Shown: in pieces, positions 37,320 to 45,035 of the stretch
Position numbering within the stretch: position 1 is the first letter of the stretch
How the letters are laid out: each line of letters begins with the position of its first letter
Assembly: GCA_030348875.1 (NCBI GenBank)
Contig: JAUCEP010000002.1
Coordinates: 1,505,001 to 1,569,000, forward strand
Reading direction: 5' to 3'
DNA length: 64,000 nucleotides
DNA from: Ureibacillus composti
Lineage (GTDB): Bacteria > Bacillota > Bacilli > Bacillales_A > Planococcaceae
Position numbers and translations under genes: made by a program
The notes under the pieces: model-generated
The model's database searches: none
What the model was told of the DNA's origin: nothing
Seen by the model: the letters and a program-made list of their open reading frames with translations, nothing else

Positions 37320-39159
37320 TTTAGCTCTGAAAAATATTCGCCGTAACATGAAAAACTATTCACTTTACATCGGTTCAACCATTTTTTCAATAATTATTTA
37401 CTTCACATTCGTGACTTTGAAATATAGTGAAGACATTAGTGCATTAGCAGAAACATCAAAACAAATCAGCGGCATCATGAGCGCTTCTGCCTTCGTATTA
37501 ATGATATTTGTGGCGATTTTCATTGCCTATTCTAATTCTTTCTTTATGAAAAAAAGGAAAAAGGAAGTCGCACTTTATTCGCTTCTAGGTGTGCGCAAAC
37601 GTTCGATTGGCTTTATGCTGTTTTTTGAAAACATGGTGATCGGGCTGTTTTCACTAGTAGTTGGCATTGCGCTTGGTTTTTTATTGTCGCGCGTATTGCT
37701 GACTTTATTAATGCAATTGATGGGGCTAGATATCGTGATAGGATTCGCATTTTCGATGAATGCGGTGATCAATACATTGATTGTATTTTTCATTATTTTC
37801 TTATTTACCTCAATTCAAGGATATCGTGTCATTTATCAATTTAAGCTAATCGATTTATTTCATGCTGAGAAAAAGGGAGAGGAATTGCCAAAAGCACGCA
37901 TACTTTCTGCTCTTTTAGGTGTGGTCACTTTGGCAGTAGCTTATTGGTTGGCATTGCAGGATTTAGCGACTTCATCAATTTGGCGCATGCTCAGTTTGGC
38001 GACGCCAATCGTCATTATTGCTTTAACAGTCATTGGCTCTGCACTAGTATTTAACAGCATGCTCGTCTATGTGTTATCAGCCATGAAAAAAAATAAGGGC
38101 TGGGCTTGGAAAGGTCTTAACTTAATGACTTCTTCGCAACTGCTATACCGCATTAAGGGCAATACGAAAACTTTAACGATTATTGCCACTTTAAGTGCGA
38201 CAACTATTACAGCAGGTGGAGCCGTATTTGGGATTTACTATAATGTAGATGAAAATATACAAGCCTATTCACCATATACATTTATGTGGGAAGGCGCTCC
38301 AGAGGAAATTAATCGAAATATAGTAGAGCACGAAGAAGCTGTCCATAGTAAGACGGTTCGAATTGAACAAGGCACGTATGAAAGGGAATATGCAGTCATT
38401 AATCAAACAACCTTTGAAAAATTGGCAAGAAACCTGGATTGGTCAAATATACAAGTAGCACAAGACGGGGAAGTGTTATTAATTGATGCATTTTATGATG
38501 AACGCTGGTCGCAAAAAATAGACTCAGTAATGATTGATGGTGCAGAATACGCGGTGGCGAAATTATATGACAAAGCTGTATTCAATACATCCACGGTTGG
38601 TGCAAGTGCCCTCGTTGTCACAGATCAGCTATACAGTAAAATCACTGAAGATGAAAAAACATATCAAGCTGTGCAAGTAAAGGATTATAAAAACCAATTC
38701 GCATTATCAAAGGAATTAGCAGCTAAAACTGAAAATTTCTCGAGTGCAACAGAAGACTATAAGGCTTCAATTGAAGCATCAGGTGCGCTGTTATTCGTCG
38801 GTAGCTTTTTAGGACTCGTTTTTCTCGTAGCAACCGGCAGCATCATTTTCTTTAAAATGATGACAGAAGCAGAAGAAGATAAAGGCAAATACACCGTGCT
38901 ATATAAAATTGGCGTATCAAAACGTGAAATGAAGCGGACAATCCGCAGTCAAGTAGGGATGATATTTGCGTTGCCTCTAGGATTGGGCCTTCTTCATGGG
39001 GCGGTGGCATTAACAGCCTTCTCCAATTTACTAATGATGGATCTGCTCATGCCAGTGCTTATATGGATGCTTGCTTATACAGTAATCTACACCATTTATT
39101 ATTTCATCACAGTACGTGGCTTTAACAAAACAGTTCATTTAGGTGGTATGGAGGGATAA
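37306..39159 (+). CDS. ABC transporter permease, YxdM/BceB-like
   Basis: 617 aa from ATG 37306 with AGGTGGTG upstream. Ten predicted membrane segments with the large extracytoplasmic domain (~residues 290-500) between segments 7 and 8 that defines BceB-type transporters. MTLFDLALKNIRRNMKNYSL is the typical N-terminus and FYIPR-like positions are replaced by KKRKKEVALYSLLGVRKR. With the ATPase it should sense or remove membrane-active peptides. The next gene is yxeA, as in B. subtilis yxdLM-yxeA. Confidence 0.92.
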   Translation: MTLFDLALKNIRRNMKNYSLYIGSTIFSIIIYFTFVTLKYSEDISALAETSKQISGIMSASAFVLMIFVAIFIAYSNSFFMKKRKKEVALYSLLGVRKRSIGFMLFFENMVIGLFSLVVGIALGFLLSRVLLTLLMQLMGLDIVIGFAFSMNAVINTLIVFFIIFLFTSIQGYRVIYQFKLIDLFHAEKKGEELPKARILSALLGVVTLAVAYWLALQDLATSSIWRMLSLATPIVIIALTVIGSALVFNSMLVYVLSAMKKNKGWAWKGLNLMTSSQLLYRIKGNTKTLTIIATLSATTITAGGAVFGIYYNVDENIQAYSPYTFMWEGAPEEINRNIVEHEEAVHSKTVRIEQGTYEREYAVINQTTFEKLARNLDWSNIQVAQDGEVLLIDAFYDERWSQKIDSVMIDGAEYAVAKLYDKAVFNTSTVGASALVVTDQLYSKITEDEKTYQAVQVKDYKNQFALSKELAAKTENFSSATEDYKASIEASGALLFVGSFLGLVFLVATGSIIFFKMMTEAEEDKGKYTVLYKIGVSKREMKRTIRSQVGMIFALPLGLGLLHGAVALTAFSNLLMMDLLMPVLIWMLAYTVIYTIYYFITVRGFNKTVHLGGMEG

Positions 39160-39160
39160 T

Positions 39161-39514
39161 ATGAAAAAAGCATTATGGTTACTAGGCGTATTATTAGTGA
39201 GTGCCATTGTTATTTTTGCAACAGTGGACTTTAATAGATTTGGGAAAGACAGATTATATGTGCAAATTAGCGACGTCGCTTCAGTGCAAGAAATAAAACT
39301 AGATTCTGGCGAAATGATGAAGCGGTACTGGTATAAGCTGCCTGCATATAATGAAAATGGCGATCTGACAGAAGTTGAATTTTCTGCAGCAAAAGAACTG
39401 CGCAAAAATACCTATTTAATGCTGTATATAAAGGGCGGTAATGAAGTCACTTCTTATGATGAAGTGCAGTTAAATGATATTCCACAAAAAGCAAAAGAGA
39501 AGTTGGAAGGATAA
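39161..39514 (+). CDS. yxeA: YxeA-family small secreted/anchored protein
   Basis: 117 aa from ATG 39161, preceded by GGAGGG; it begins 1 nt after the permease stop. A single N-terminal hydrophobic segment, then a beta-rich OB-like domain of the YxeA family (MMKRYWYKLPAYNENGDLTE, LYIKGGNEVTSYDEV). Members accompany Yxd-type transporters; the role is unknown, possibly extracytoplasmic partner of the permease. Confidence 0.88.
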   Translation: MKKALWLLGVLLVSAIVIFATVDFNRFGKDRLYVQISDVASVQEIKLDSGEMMKRYWYKLPAYNENGDLTEVEFSAAKELRKNTYLMLYIKGGNEVTSYDEVQLNDIPQKAKEKLEG

Positions 39515-39539
39515 ACGGCGAAAAGCGCAGAGCAGACAT

Positions 39540-39731
39540 TTGTGTGCAAATGGACTTGATGGTTGGGTAGATGGGTTATCGCTTGGGTTAGTTGTAGGAC
39601 TTGTCATCGCGGGCACCTCTGCCACAAATGCCCTATATGAAGGAATGAAGTTGAAACTTTACTTGATAACGGCCGGTTTTCATGTAATCAGCATGATCAT
39701 TGCAGGGAGCATTATCGGCAGTTTCTCTTGA
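39540..39731 (+). CDS. Possible small two-span membrane protein or gene remnant
   Basis: Open in frame after yxeA: GWVDGLSLGLVVGLVIAGTS, LYEGMKLKLYLITAGFHVIS, MIIAGSIIGSF. Two hydrophobic segments look like real protein, but no good start codon or ribosome site exists (first candidate TTG 39540; an ATG at 39474 is inside yxeA). It may be the 3' remnant of a longer gene. Confidence 0.35.
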   Translation: MCANGLDGWVDGLSLGLVVGLVIAGTSATNALYEGMKLKLYLITAGFHVISMIIAGSIIGSFS

Positions 39732-39803
39732 TAGTTTCACTCATATTGCGCTATCGCAACAGCAGTAATCCTACTCATATGTATAAGTTAATATTGAACT
39801 TTC

Positions 39804-39850
39804 GGGCACATTTCAGAAATAGAAATGTGCCTTTTGCTTTTAGGGGCCAT
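39804..39850 (+). repeat. Dispersed GGGCGC hairpin element
   Basis: GGGCACATTTC, AGAAATA, GAAATGTGCC, tail TTTTGCTTTTAGGGGCCA: the left arm reads CACA where others read CGCA and the right arm changes with it (TGTG), keeping the pairing. GGATATTTATGTTAAAAT follows at 39879-39896. Confidence 0.8.
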
Positions 39851-39948
39851 ATTGCACATATTACTTTAAATGAAAGATGGATATTTATGTTAAAATCTGA
39901 GTTAGACGGTGAAGAGGTGATAATATCGAAGAATTAATTGACTTTATA

Positions 39949-40149
39949 ATGGCTACTTCTTTTTTGCTTAATCCTATTTTAGCAATTGTATTCTGCCTAA
40001 ATTTAACTAGTTTCTTAAAGAAATTAATTGTTACAAAAGAGACGAATACAAAAGGTAACATTCTTTGGATGTGCATAGCATCAGCCTTTATAGTTTTCAC
40101 GTTAACTTGGATGTTTGCTTTTACAGGCAATACTACGACATATCAATAA
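39949..40149 (+). CDS. Small membrane protein, 66 aa
   Basis: Two hydrophobic segments (FLLNPILAIVFCLNLTSFL and ILWMCIASAFIVFTLTWMFA) separated by a KKLIVTKETNTK loop. ATG 39949 has no ribosome site at normal distance. GAAGAGGTGATAA lies 20 nt further upstream and the frame continues there as IEELIDFIM, so translation may begin near 39924 at an unusual codon. Unknown family. Confidence 0.55.
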   Translation: MATSFLLNPILAIVFCLNLTSFLKKLIVTKETNTKGNILWMCIASAFIVFTLTWMFAFTGNTTTYQ

Positions 40150-40269
40150 GATAAAGACCTGCAGATAAAAGAGATTACATATTTAATTTATCTTTAAGCT
40201 TCAAAATTTATCATTTATATCAAATAAATCTAGTGAAGAAAAAAGTACAATAACTCAATTTTAACAACC

Positions 40270-40320
40270 GGACGCATTTCCAGAAAGGATATGGATTTGC
40301 ATTTTTTTACATGAAAGGCC
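40270..40320 (+). repeat. Dispersed GGGCGC hairpin element
   Basis: GGACGCATTTCCAGAAAGG, ATATGGATTTGC, ATTTTTTTACATGAAAGGCC: partial pairing, good tail and end box. Confidence 0.6.
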
Positions 40321-40401
40321 TATAAATCAATATAGAAGGAATTTGAAACTTTTACCAATCTATTTCGTTAATCTTAATTACTAAATAATTAAGGAGCTTT
40401 T

Positions 40402-40893
40402 ATGAAAAACAAAGGGAGATTATTAGGGAGTACTGGTTTGGTAGTTGTTTTTTTAATGATAGTTTTTCTAATTACGCCCAATTTCGTTTTGTCTTTGATT
40501 ACTGCGGATATAAATCTCAAAGGCGAAAATTTCAATGGTATTCATCTAAATGAAAATATTACTAAGTTAGACCCCGATCAAATTTCGAAAGACACTCTTA
40601 ATCCGAATTTTTACTATTTGTCTAATGGTATGAGAGTTATTACTGATGAAAACAAGAACATAAAAAATATCGCGATTACCCATGATACAGATAAAAATAT
40701 AAAAACAAGCAGAGGAATTTCAGTAGGTGACCCTTTAGAAAATGTAATAGAATCTTACGGTGAGGATTATTATAAACGACGTGAGCAAGGTGTAGAAATT
40801 ATTGTTTATGTTGATAAAAATAAATTTTTAGAGTTTTGGTATTGGAATCATGAGGTGCAAGAAATTCGCCTTGGTTATAATAGAATCAACTAA
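40402..40893 (+). CDS. Membrane-anchored hypothetical protein, 163 aa
   Basis: ATG with AAGGAG. One hydrophobic N-terminal segment (~10-35), then an extracytoplasmic domain with the pattern RGISVGDPLENVIESYGEDY and FLEFWYWNHEVQEIRLG. That resembles the small repeat-like domain in many Bacillus lipoproteins (GISIGDSKEKVLEKYG type). Function unknown. Confidence 0.7.
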   Translation: MKNKGRLLGSTGLVVVFLMIVFLITPNFVLSLITADINLKGENFNGIHLNENITKLDPDQISKDTLNPNFYYLSNGMRVITDENKNIKNIAITHDTDKNIKTSRGISVGDPLENVIESYGEDYYKRREQGVEIIVYVDKNKFLEFWYWNHEVQEIRLGYNRIN

Positions 40894-40955
40894 AATGTTA
40901 TTGTAATTAATAGAATCTGATTGATACGCAAATTTGTTGCAAGGGAGAGAACAAT

Positions 40956-41426
40956 ATGGAAACGGTTTATTTTGCAGGTGGATGTTTATGGGGAGTTCAA
41001 GCTTTTATAAAAACTTTACCTGGCGTTACGTTTACAGAAGCGGGAAGAGCTAATGGAACAACTAACACCCTTGAGGGGGATTATGATGGTTACGCCGAAT
41101 GTGTAAAAACTGTATTTGATCCAACAGTGGTCACGATCAATGAATTAATGGGGTATTTTTTTGAAATTATTGATCCATACAGTTTAAATAAACAAGGTGA
41201 GGATGTTGGTGAGAAATACAGAACTGGCGTGTATAGTGAAAAGCAAGATCACTTAAACGAAGCGAGGGCATTTCTTAGTGAGAGAAATGATTATGACCGT
41301 ATAGTTGTTGAAGTATTACCCCTTACAAACTATGTGAGAAGTGCAGAAGAACATCAAGATCGGTTAGCTAGATTTCCAAACGATTATTGTCATATACCAG
41401 CAGTGATATTAAGTAAATATAAGTAA
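40956..41426 (+). CDS. msrA: Peptide methionine sulfoxide reductase MsrA
   Basis: 156 aa. Active-site GGCLWGVQAF (usual form GGCFWG) with catalytic Cys10, GYAECVKTVFDP, FFEIIDPYSLNKQGEDVGEK and EEHQDRLARFP. It reduces methionine-S-sulfoxide in proteins. ATG with AAGGGAGAG. Monocistronic; no MsrB is seen in the window. Confidence 0.9.
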   Translation: METVYFAGGCLWGVQAFIKTLPGVTFTEAGRANGTTNTLEGDYDGYAECVKTVFDPTVVTINELMGYFFEIIDPYSLNKQGEDVGEKYRTGVYSEKQDHLNEARAFLSERNDYDRIVVEVLPLTNYVRSAEEHQDRLARFPNDYCHIPAVILSKYK

Positions 41427-41436
41427 TTAAGCAAAT

Positions 41437-41488
41437 GAGCGCAATTCTTGAAAAAAGAATATGCGTTCATTTTTCATTTATGGAGCCA
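41437..41488 (+). repeat. Dispersed GGGCGC hairpin element
   Basis: GAGCGCAATTCTTG, AAAAAA, GAATATGCGTTC, tail ATTTTTCATTTATGGAGCCA; directly after msrA. ATATTTATGTTATC follows at about 41523. Confidence 0.75.
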
Positions 41489-41636
41489 TTTAATTTAGTT
41501 AATTCTATAAATTGTGATGAAAATATTTATGTTATCTAGAAATGTGCTATTATCAATAGGTTAACAATGTTAATCTATGTTAATATACCGAGATTTTTAG
41601 AATGAACAATATGAAACAATTATAGGAGAGTCCTAA

Positions 41637-42575
41637 ATGAAAAAGAAAATGAACTACTTAATTTTACTGTTTACGGCTATCTTGATGGTTGGTTGTACAA
41701 CTGTAGAAGATGTATCCACAACAGAGGAAGAAACAGCTATACGAGAAGTAACTACAGATCATACCAATAGTAATAGTGAAACAGAAGAGACAACTGCTAC
41801 GGTTGCCGATGAACCGGCAGTAGAGGAAACACCAACCCAATCAACGAATGATTTGTTTTCAGGATATAAACTGATAGAAGTTGATGGTGGTGATTTGTCT
41901 GGATATCGTGAATCTAACGTTGTCGTGGACATTGGTTTTGGGGACCGTGAATATTGGGCCTTTACGAATGAATACGGGCAACTTGTTCGTGTCATTGCTG
42001 ACAAAATCATTCTACAAGATGACCGTAACGAACCTGTTACATCATCTGGCAGATACTACGCTGATGAGGCAAAGGTTCCTGGCGTTGAAAGTCCCGTTTT
42101 AGATGAAGGACATATTATTGCTGATTCTCTAGGAGGGGTATCGAATGCTTATAACATTACCCCACAAGATAGTACACTGAACCGACATGGTGATCAAGCT
42201 TATTTGGAAGATGCGATTCGTAAAGCAGGGGGAGCGACGAATTTCGAAGCAATTATCACATATCCGAATACGAAAACACAGATCCCTTCAAGTTATCAAT
42301 ATACCTATACGTTAAAAGGGAAAGTCATCGTTGATAAATTTGACAATGTGAACCCTGATGAAGTAAATAAATCACTTGGTTTAACAGAAAGTAAGCCTTC
42401 TAAAGCAACGAGTTCAAACAAAAATCATGATATTTCTAGTGTTGATACAAACGATAATGGACAAGTGACGATTAAAGAAGCAAAAGCAGCAGGTTACAGT
42501 ATGCCAATCACGAGTGATCATTGGTTATACCCATACATGCAAGATAATGATCATGACGGTATGGTAGGTGAGTAA
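41637..42575 (+). CDS. Lipoprotein DNA/RNA non-specific endonuclease with EF-hand-like tail
   Basis: 312 aa. The signal peptide ends in lipobox ILMVGC, so it is surface-anchored. A Thr/Glu-rich linker (~20-75) leads to a beta-beta-alpha-Me nuclease domain with DEGHIIADSLGGVSNAYNIT and PQDSTLNRHGDQAYLEDAI: the catalytic His and Asn/Gln of the DRGH family, with Arg replaced by Glu. The C-terminus has a calcium-binding Excalibur/EF-like stretch (DTNDNGQVTIKEA; MQDNDHDGMVGE). Likely an extracellular nuclease for nutrient or eDNA turnover. ATG with AGGAGAG. Confidence 0.88.
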   Translation: MKKKMNYLILLFTAILMVGCTTVEDVSTTEEETAIREVTTDHTNSNSETEETTATVADEPAVEETPTQSTNDLFSGYKLIEVDGGDLSGYRESNVVVDIGFGDREYWAFTNEYGQLVRVIADKIILQDDRNEPVTSSGRYYADEAKVPGVESPVLDEGHIIADSLGGVSNAYNITPQDSTLNRHGDQAYLEDAIRKAGGATNFEAIITYPNTKTQIPSSYQYTYTLKGKVIVDKFDNVNPDEVNKSLGLTESKPSKATSSNKNHDISSVDTNDNGQVTIKEAKAAGYSMPITSDHWLYPYMQDNDHDGMVGE

Positions 42576-42754
42576 ACCCTTAGAACTTTAAGGGAACATA
42601 GATGAATGAAAGAAAGTTTCCTAGTTGGCCATTAATAACAATTTGCAATGGAATACGAATAGGAACAACTGAAGTTAATGGTCATAACAACTATAAAAAT
42701 TTGTACGTTTTTCTCTAACGGAAGACTTTATTTCAATAACTATCTATAACTAAC

Positions 42755-42800
42755 GGGTGCAATTCTGTAACAGGAATTGTGCCTTTTCTATAAAGGGCCA
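42755..42800 (+). repeat. Dispersed GGGCGC hairpin element
   Basis: GGGTGCAATTCTG, TAA, CAGGAATTGTGCC, tail TTTTCTATAAAGGGCCA; among the best copies. The remaining gap 42576-43060 holds no recognisable gene. Confidence 0.8.
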
Positions 42801-43060
42801 TTCTCTAATTAACCTGGTACTCATAATTAAACTGGATAAATGTTAAAGCATATCTAACATATGTGAGACGATCGTATGTACGAGGATGAAAAAATAAAAG
42901 AACAACATTTATTTAATGAGCCAAGGAGTTTTACTCAAGAATAGGTGTCAACTAAATGATACTTGAGTGAAAAATGAATCATAAAAGCACTACTTAAATG
43001 AATAGTCCACTTTAACTATTATTTCCTGCAAGTTAATATTGCCTTTAATCACAATAGTGA

Positions 43061-43092
43061 AAAAAGGTTGGGAACAGTAGCCCAACCTTTTT
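43061..43092. terminator. Bidirectional Rho-independent terminator
   Basis: Perfect 12-bp stem AAAAAGGTTGGG / CCCAACCTTTTT with 8-nt loop; directly downstream of the minus-strand gene at 43104. Confidence 0.85.
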
Positions 43093-43103
43093 AACCATTC
43101 TAC

Positions 43104-43289
43104 TTATGACAGGAGATTGCGATCGGATGCTTTTTTCAACGCATCATCCCAATTTGGAAAATAATATAATGCATTTTTCATTAACTCTGGATTTGACTTC
43201 TTTACCTGTTTCTTACCTACTGGTCCCTCTTTTTGTACTAAATCCGCAATTTGACTCACAACTTCTTCAACACTCATATTGACTTCCAT
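43104..43289 (-). CDS. Small hypothetical protein, 61 aa (Myb/homeodomain-like repeat)
   Basis: ATG 43289 with AAGGGAGGAA; a longer frame to 43361 has no ribosome site. VEEVVSQIADLVQKEGPVGK then KSNPELMKNALYYFPNWDDA and LKKA resemble the short helical repeat (ALYYFG-W-AL) found singly or in arrays in Firmicute proteins, sometimes DNA-binding. Monocistronic, with terminator. Confidence 0.7.
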   Translation of the reverse strand: MEVNMSVEEVVSQIADLVQKEGPVGKKQVKKSNPELMKNALYYFPNWDDALKKASDRNLLS

Positions 43290-43509
43290 TCGAATTCCTC
43301 CCTTTTGGTTTTCGGTATCATTTTTCCCCAAATAACTAAAAGAAATACAACTCTTCTTCATTTTAATAAAAAAGTAATATAATGGTAGGAGGAAGGTCTT
43401 ATGGCGACAAAAGAAAAAAGAAGCGAGTGAACGATTTGTATACGTACTTCAAGAGAGGAGATATTTTACATATTTTTGATGGATTAAGCACCACCACATA
43501 CAATATAGA

Positions 43510-43564
43510 GCCATAATATAGCTTTCGTTATTTTTTTAAAATTTTTTTTGTGCCATAATATGGC
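43510..43564 (+). promoter_or_regulatory. Pair of GCCATAATAT(G/A)GC palindromes upstream of the membrane protein
   Basis: GCCATAATATAGC at 43510-43522 and GCCATAATATGGC at 43552-43564, starts 42 nt apart; the second is a perfect palindrome immediately before the ribosome site. Possibly a paired operator. A frameshifted stub (MATKEK ... ASERFVYVLQERRYF, 43401-43475) lies upstream. Confidence 0.35.
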
Positions 43565-43580
43565 AAGAGGAGGAATCAGT

Positions 43581-44294
43581 ATGAAGAAAACGTTAGGATT
43601 GATACTTACATATATATGTACAATTATATTATTGACGCTTACAATGTTTGATCCAGAAGAAAATATTTTGCGGGATGTCTATATGGCGGCTTTAACAGGT
43701 CTTATATATATTGTCTTTACAATCGGATGGGTAAAGCTGGTGCAGCAAACAAAGTTTCAATCATTTCATAAATGGCTATTTGTTGTGATCACATGGCATG
43801 CATTATTAACGATTGGTGATATTTTATTTTTTCAAGCAACGCCGAATGTGTTGATTTTGCTAGGGATGCTACTTTGTCTACTAGTGTGCCTTTATGTTGA
43901 TCGCTCAAATAGGATGGTAGTAGATGCATTATCAGCGGCTGTATTATTCGTGACGTTATACATTGCGATGCAAATTGACCATACGATTATTCCAGGAGGG
44001 GTAATTGGTGGCATCGTCATTTCAATGCCATTTTTAATACTTGCGGCAAAGAAATCCCTACGTGTAACACAAATTGTAGGACGTCTTGTGTTTTTCTTAA
44101 TGGCTTTTACCATTTTATTTCTTGCACCTGCAACGCCTATCATCGCAGAGGGCGGCTATTTGTTGTATTTAATTATCCTGATCTTCATTGTGGCATTTGT
44201 ACTTAGACGTAAAATCGAACTGCTATTGCCACAGCAAGCTATGCCTGTATTATTAGTAGTTACTTTTATTATGTATGTTGTAAAGTTTTTTTAA
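43581..44294 (+). CDS. Polytopic membrane protein of unknown function, 237 aa
   Basis: ATG 43581 with AGAGGAGG; an open frame from 43548 lacks a ribosome site. About eight hydrophobic segments cover nearly the whole length, with short loops. No catalytic or transport motif is recognised. Confidence 0.75.
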   Translation: MKKTLGLILTYICTIILLTLTMFDPEENILRDVYMAALTGLIYIVFTIGWVKLVQQTKFQSFHKWLFVVITWHALLTIGDILFFQATPNVLILLGMLLCLLVCLYVDRSNRMVVDALSAAVLFVTLYIAMQIDHTIIPGGVIGGIVISMPFLILAAKKSLRVTQIVGRLVFFLMAFTILFLAPATPIIAEGGYLLYLIILIFIVAFVLRRKIELLLPQQAMPVLLVVTFIMYVVKFF

Positions 44295-44371
44295 TATCTC
44301 ATGTTTAATCGGTAATCAAATACTAAAGTCTATTTATAGTAAAATTAGGTTAGTAGAGAGGGCGATAAAAA

Positions 44372-44509
44372 GTGCTTAAATTTATAGATGATTTTGCTGG
44401 TGCTGTATCTGATCTTATTAAAAGTATTAGTTATTTTATCGCCGGCATATTAATCGTTGGAGTACCACTTTTCCTTCTTGCAAAGTTCTTTGAGTGGATT
44501 TTCTATTAA
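44372..44509 (+). CDS. Small single-span membrane protein, 45 aa
   Basis: GTG start with AGAGGG about 9 nt upstream. An amphipathic N-terminus (LKFIDDFAGAVSDLIKSIS) precedes a hydrophobic segment (YFIAGILIVGVPLFLLAKFF). Typical of small Bacillus membrane proteins of unknown role. Confidence 0.6.
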   Translation: MLKFIDDFAGAVSDLIKSISYFIAGILIVGVPLFLLAKFFEWIFY

Positions 44510-44578
44510 ATATTTGCACATTTCTTTCTTGAATTCTATTGTGTTTTTTGACCAATCCCAAAGTCTGTTAAAATGTCA

Positions 44579-44932
44579 AAAAAGGCTGGGATAAATCCAA
44601 AAAACCTCAGTTTCTCAAAGAGAAAATGAGGTTTTGATGTTAATTCTAATAATGAATCTTATTAAGTATCCGGTGAGAGCGGACTAAGCACACAAGCCGT
44701 AAAGCCACGTTGTACGTGTCTTTACGACTTGTCTTTGTGCTTTGTGCAAGGTCCGCTCACATAAAATTTGTCCTTCTAAACTTTCCGGAAACTGGCGCGG
44801 CTTACAGTGGTAGGCCGCGGTTTCTGGAGAATGGCTAACACTTATTGCTCTCAAAATATAAAGTATCAATATCTTATTAAAGATAATAGTGGCTTTCCTT
44901 AAAAAATCTACTTATGTCCCAGCCTCTCTTTG
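44579..44932 (+). repeat. Large structured repeat, copy 1 (about 354 bp)
   Basis: Terminal inverted repeats AAAGGCTGGGATAAA (left) and ATGTCCCAGCCTCTCTTT (right). Inside are: hairpin A (AAAACCTCAG.. / ..TGAGGTTTT, 44601-44635); nested hairpin B bounded by GAGCGGAC and GTCCGCTC with inner arms AAGCACACAAG / CTTGTCTTTGTGCTT and GTAAAG / CTTTAC; and hairpin C (TCCGGAAAC..GCGGC / GCCGC..GTTTCTGGA). No coding frame is conserved between copies. Copies 2 (inverted) and 3 lie at 54103 and 59935. Confidence 0.9.
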
Positions 44933-45035
44933 AAGAAATGTACTTAAACTATTTCTTCTTCAGTATTCATCACAATAGGTAATCTAGTAGCAATCGGTTC
45001 TTTAAAACAAGCGGGTATTGTCTTTTGTTTCCCCC

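Noticed and set aside
44684-44869. 61-codon open frame on the minus strand
   Set aside because: Lies wholly inside copy 1 of the structured repeat; the equivalent frame is not preserved in copy 2 and is altered in copy 3.
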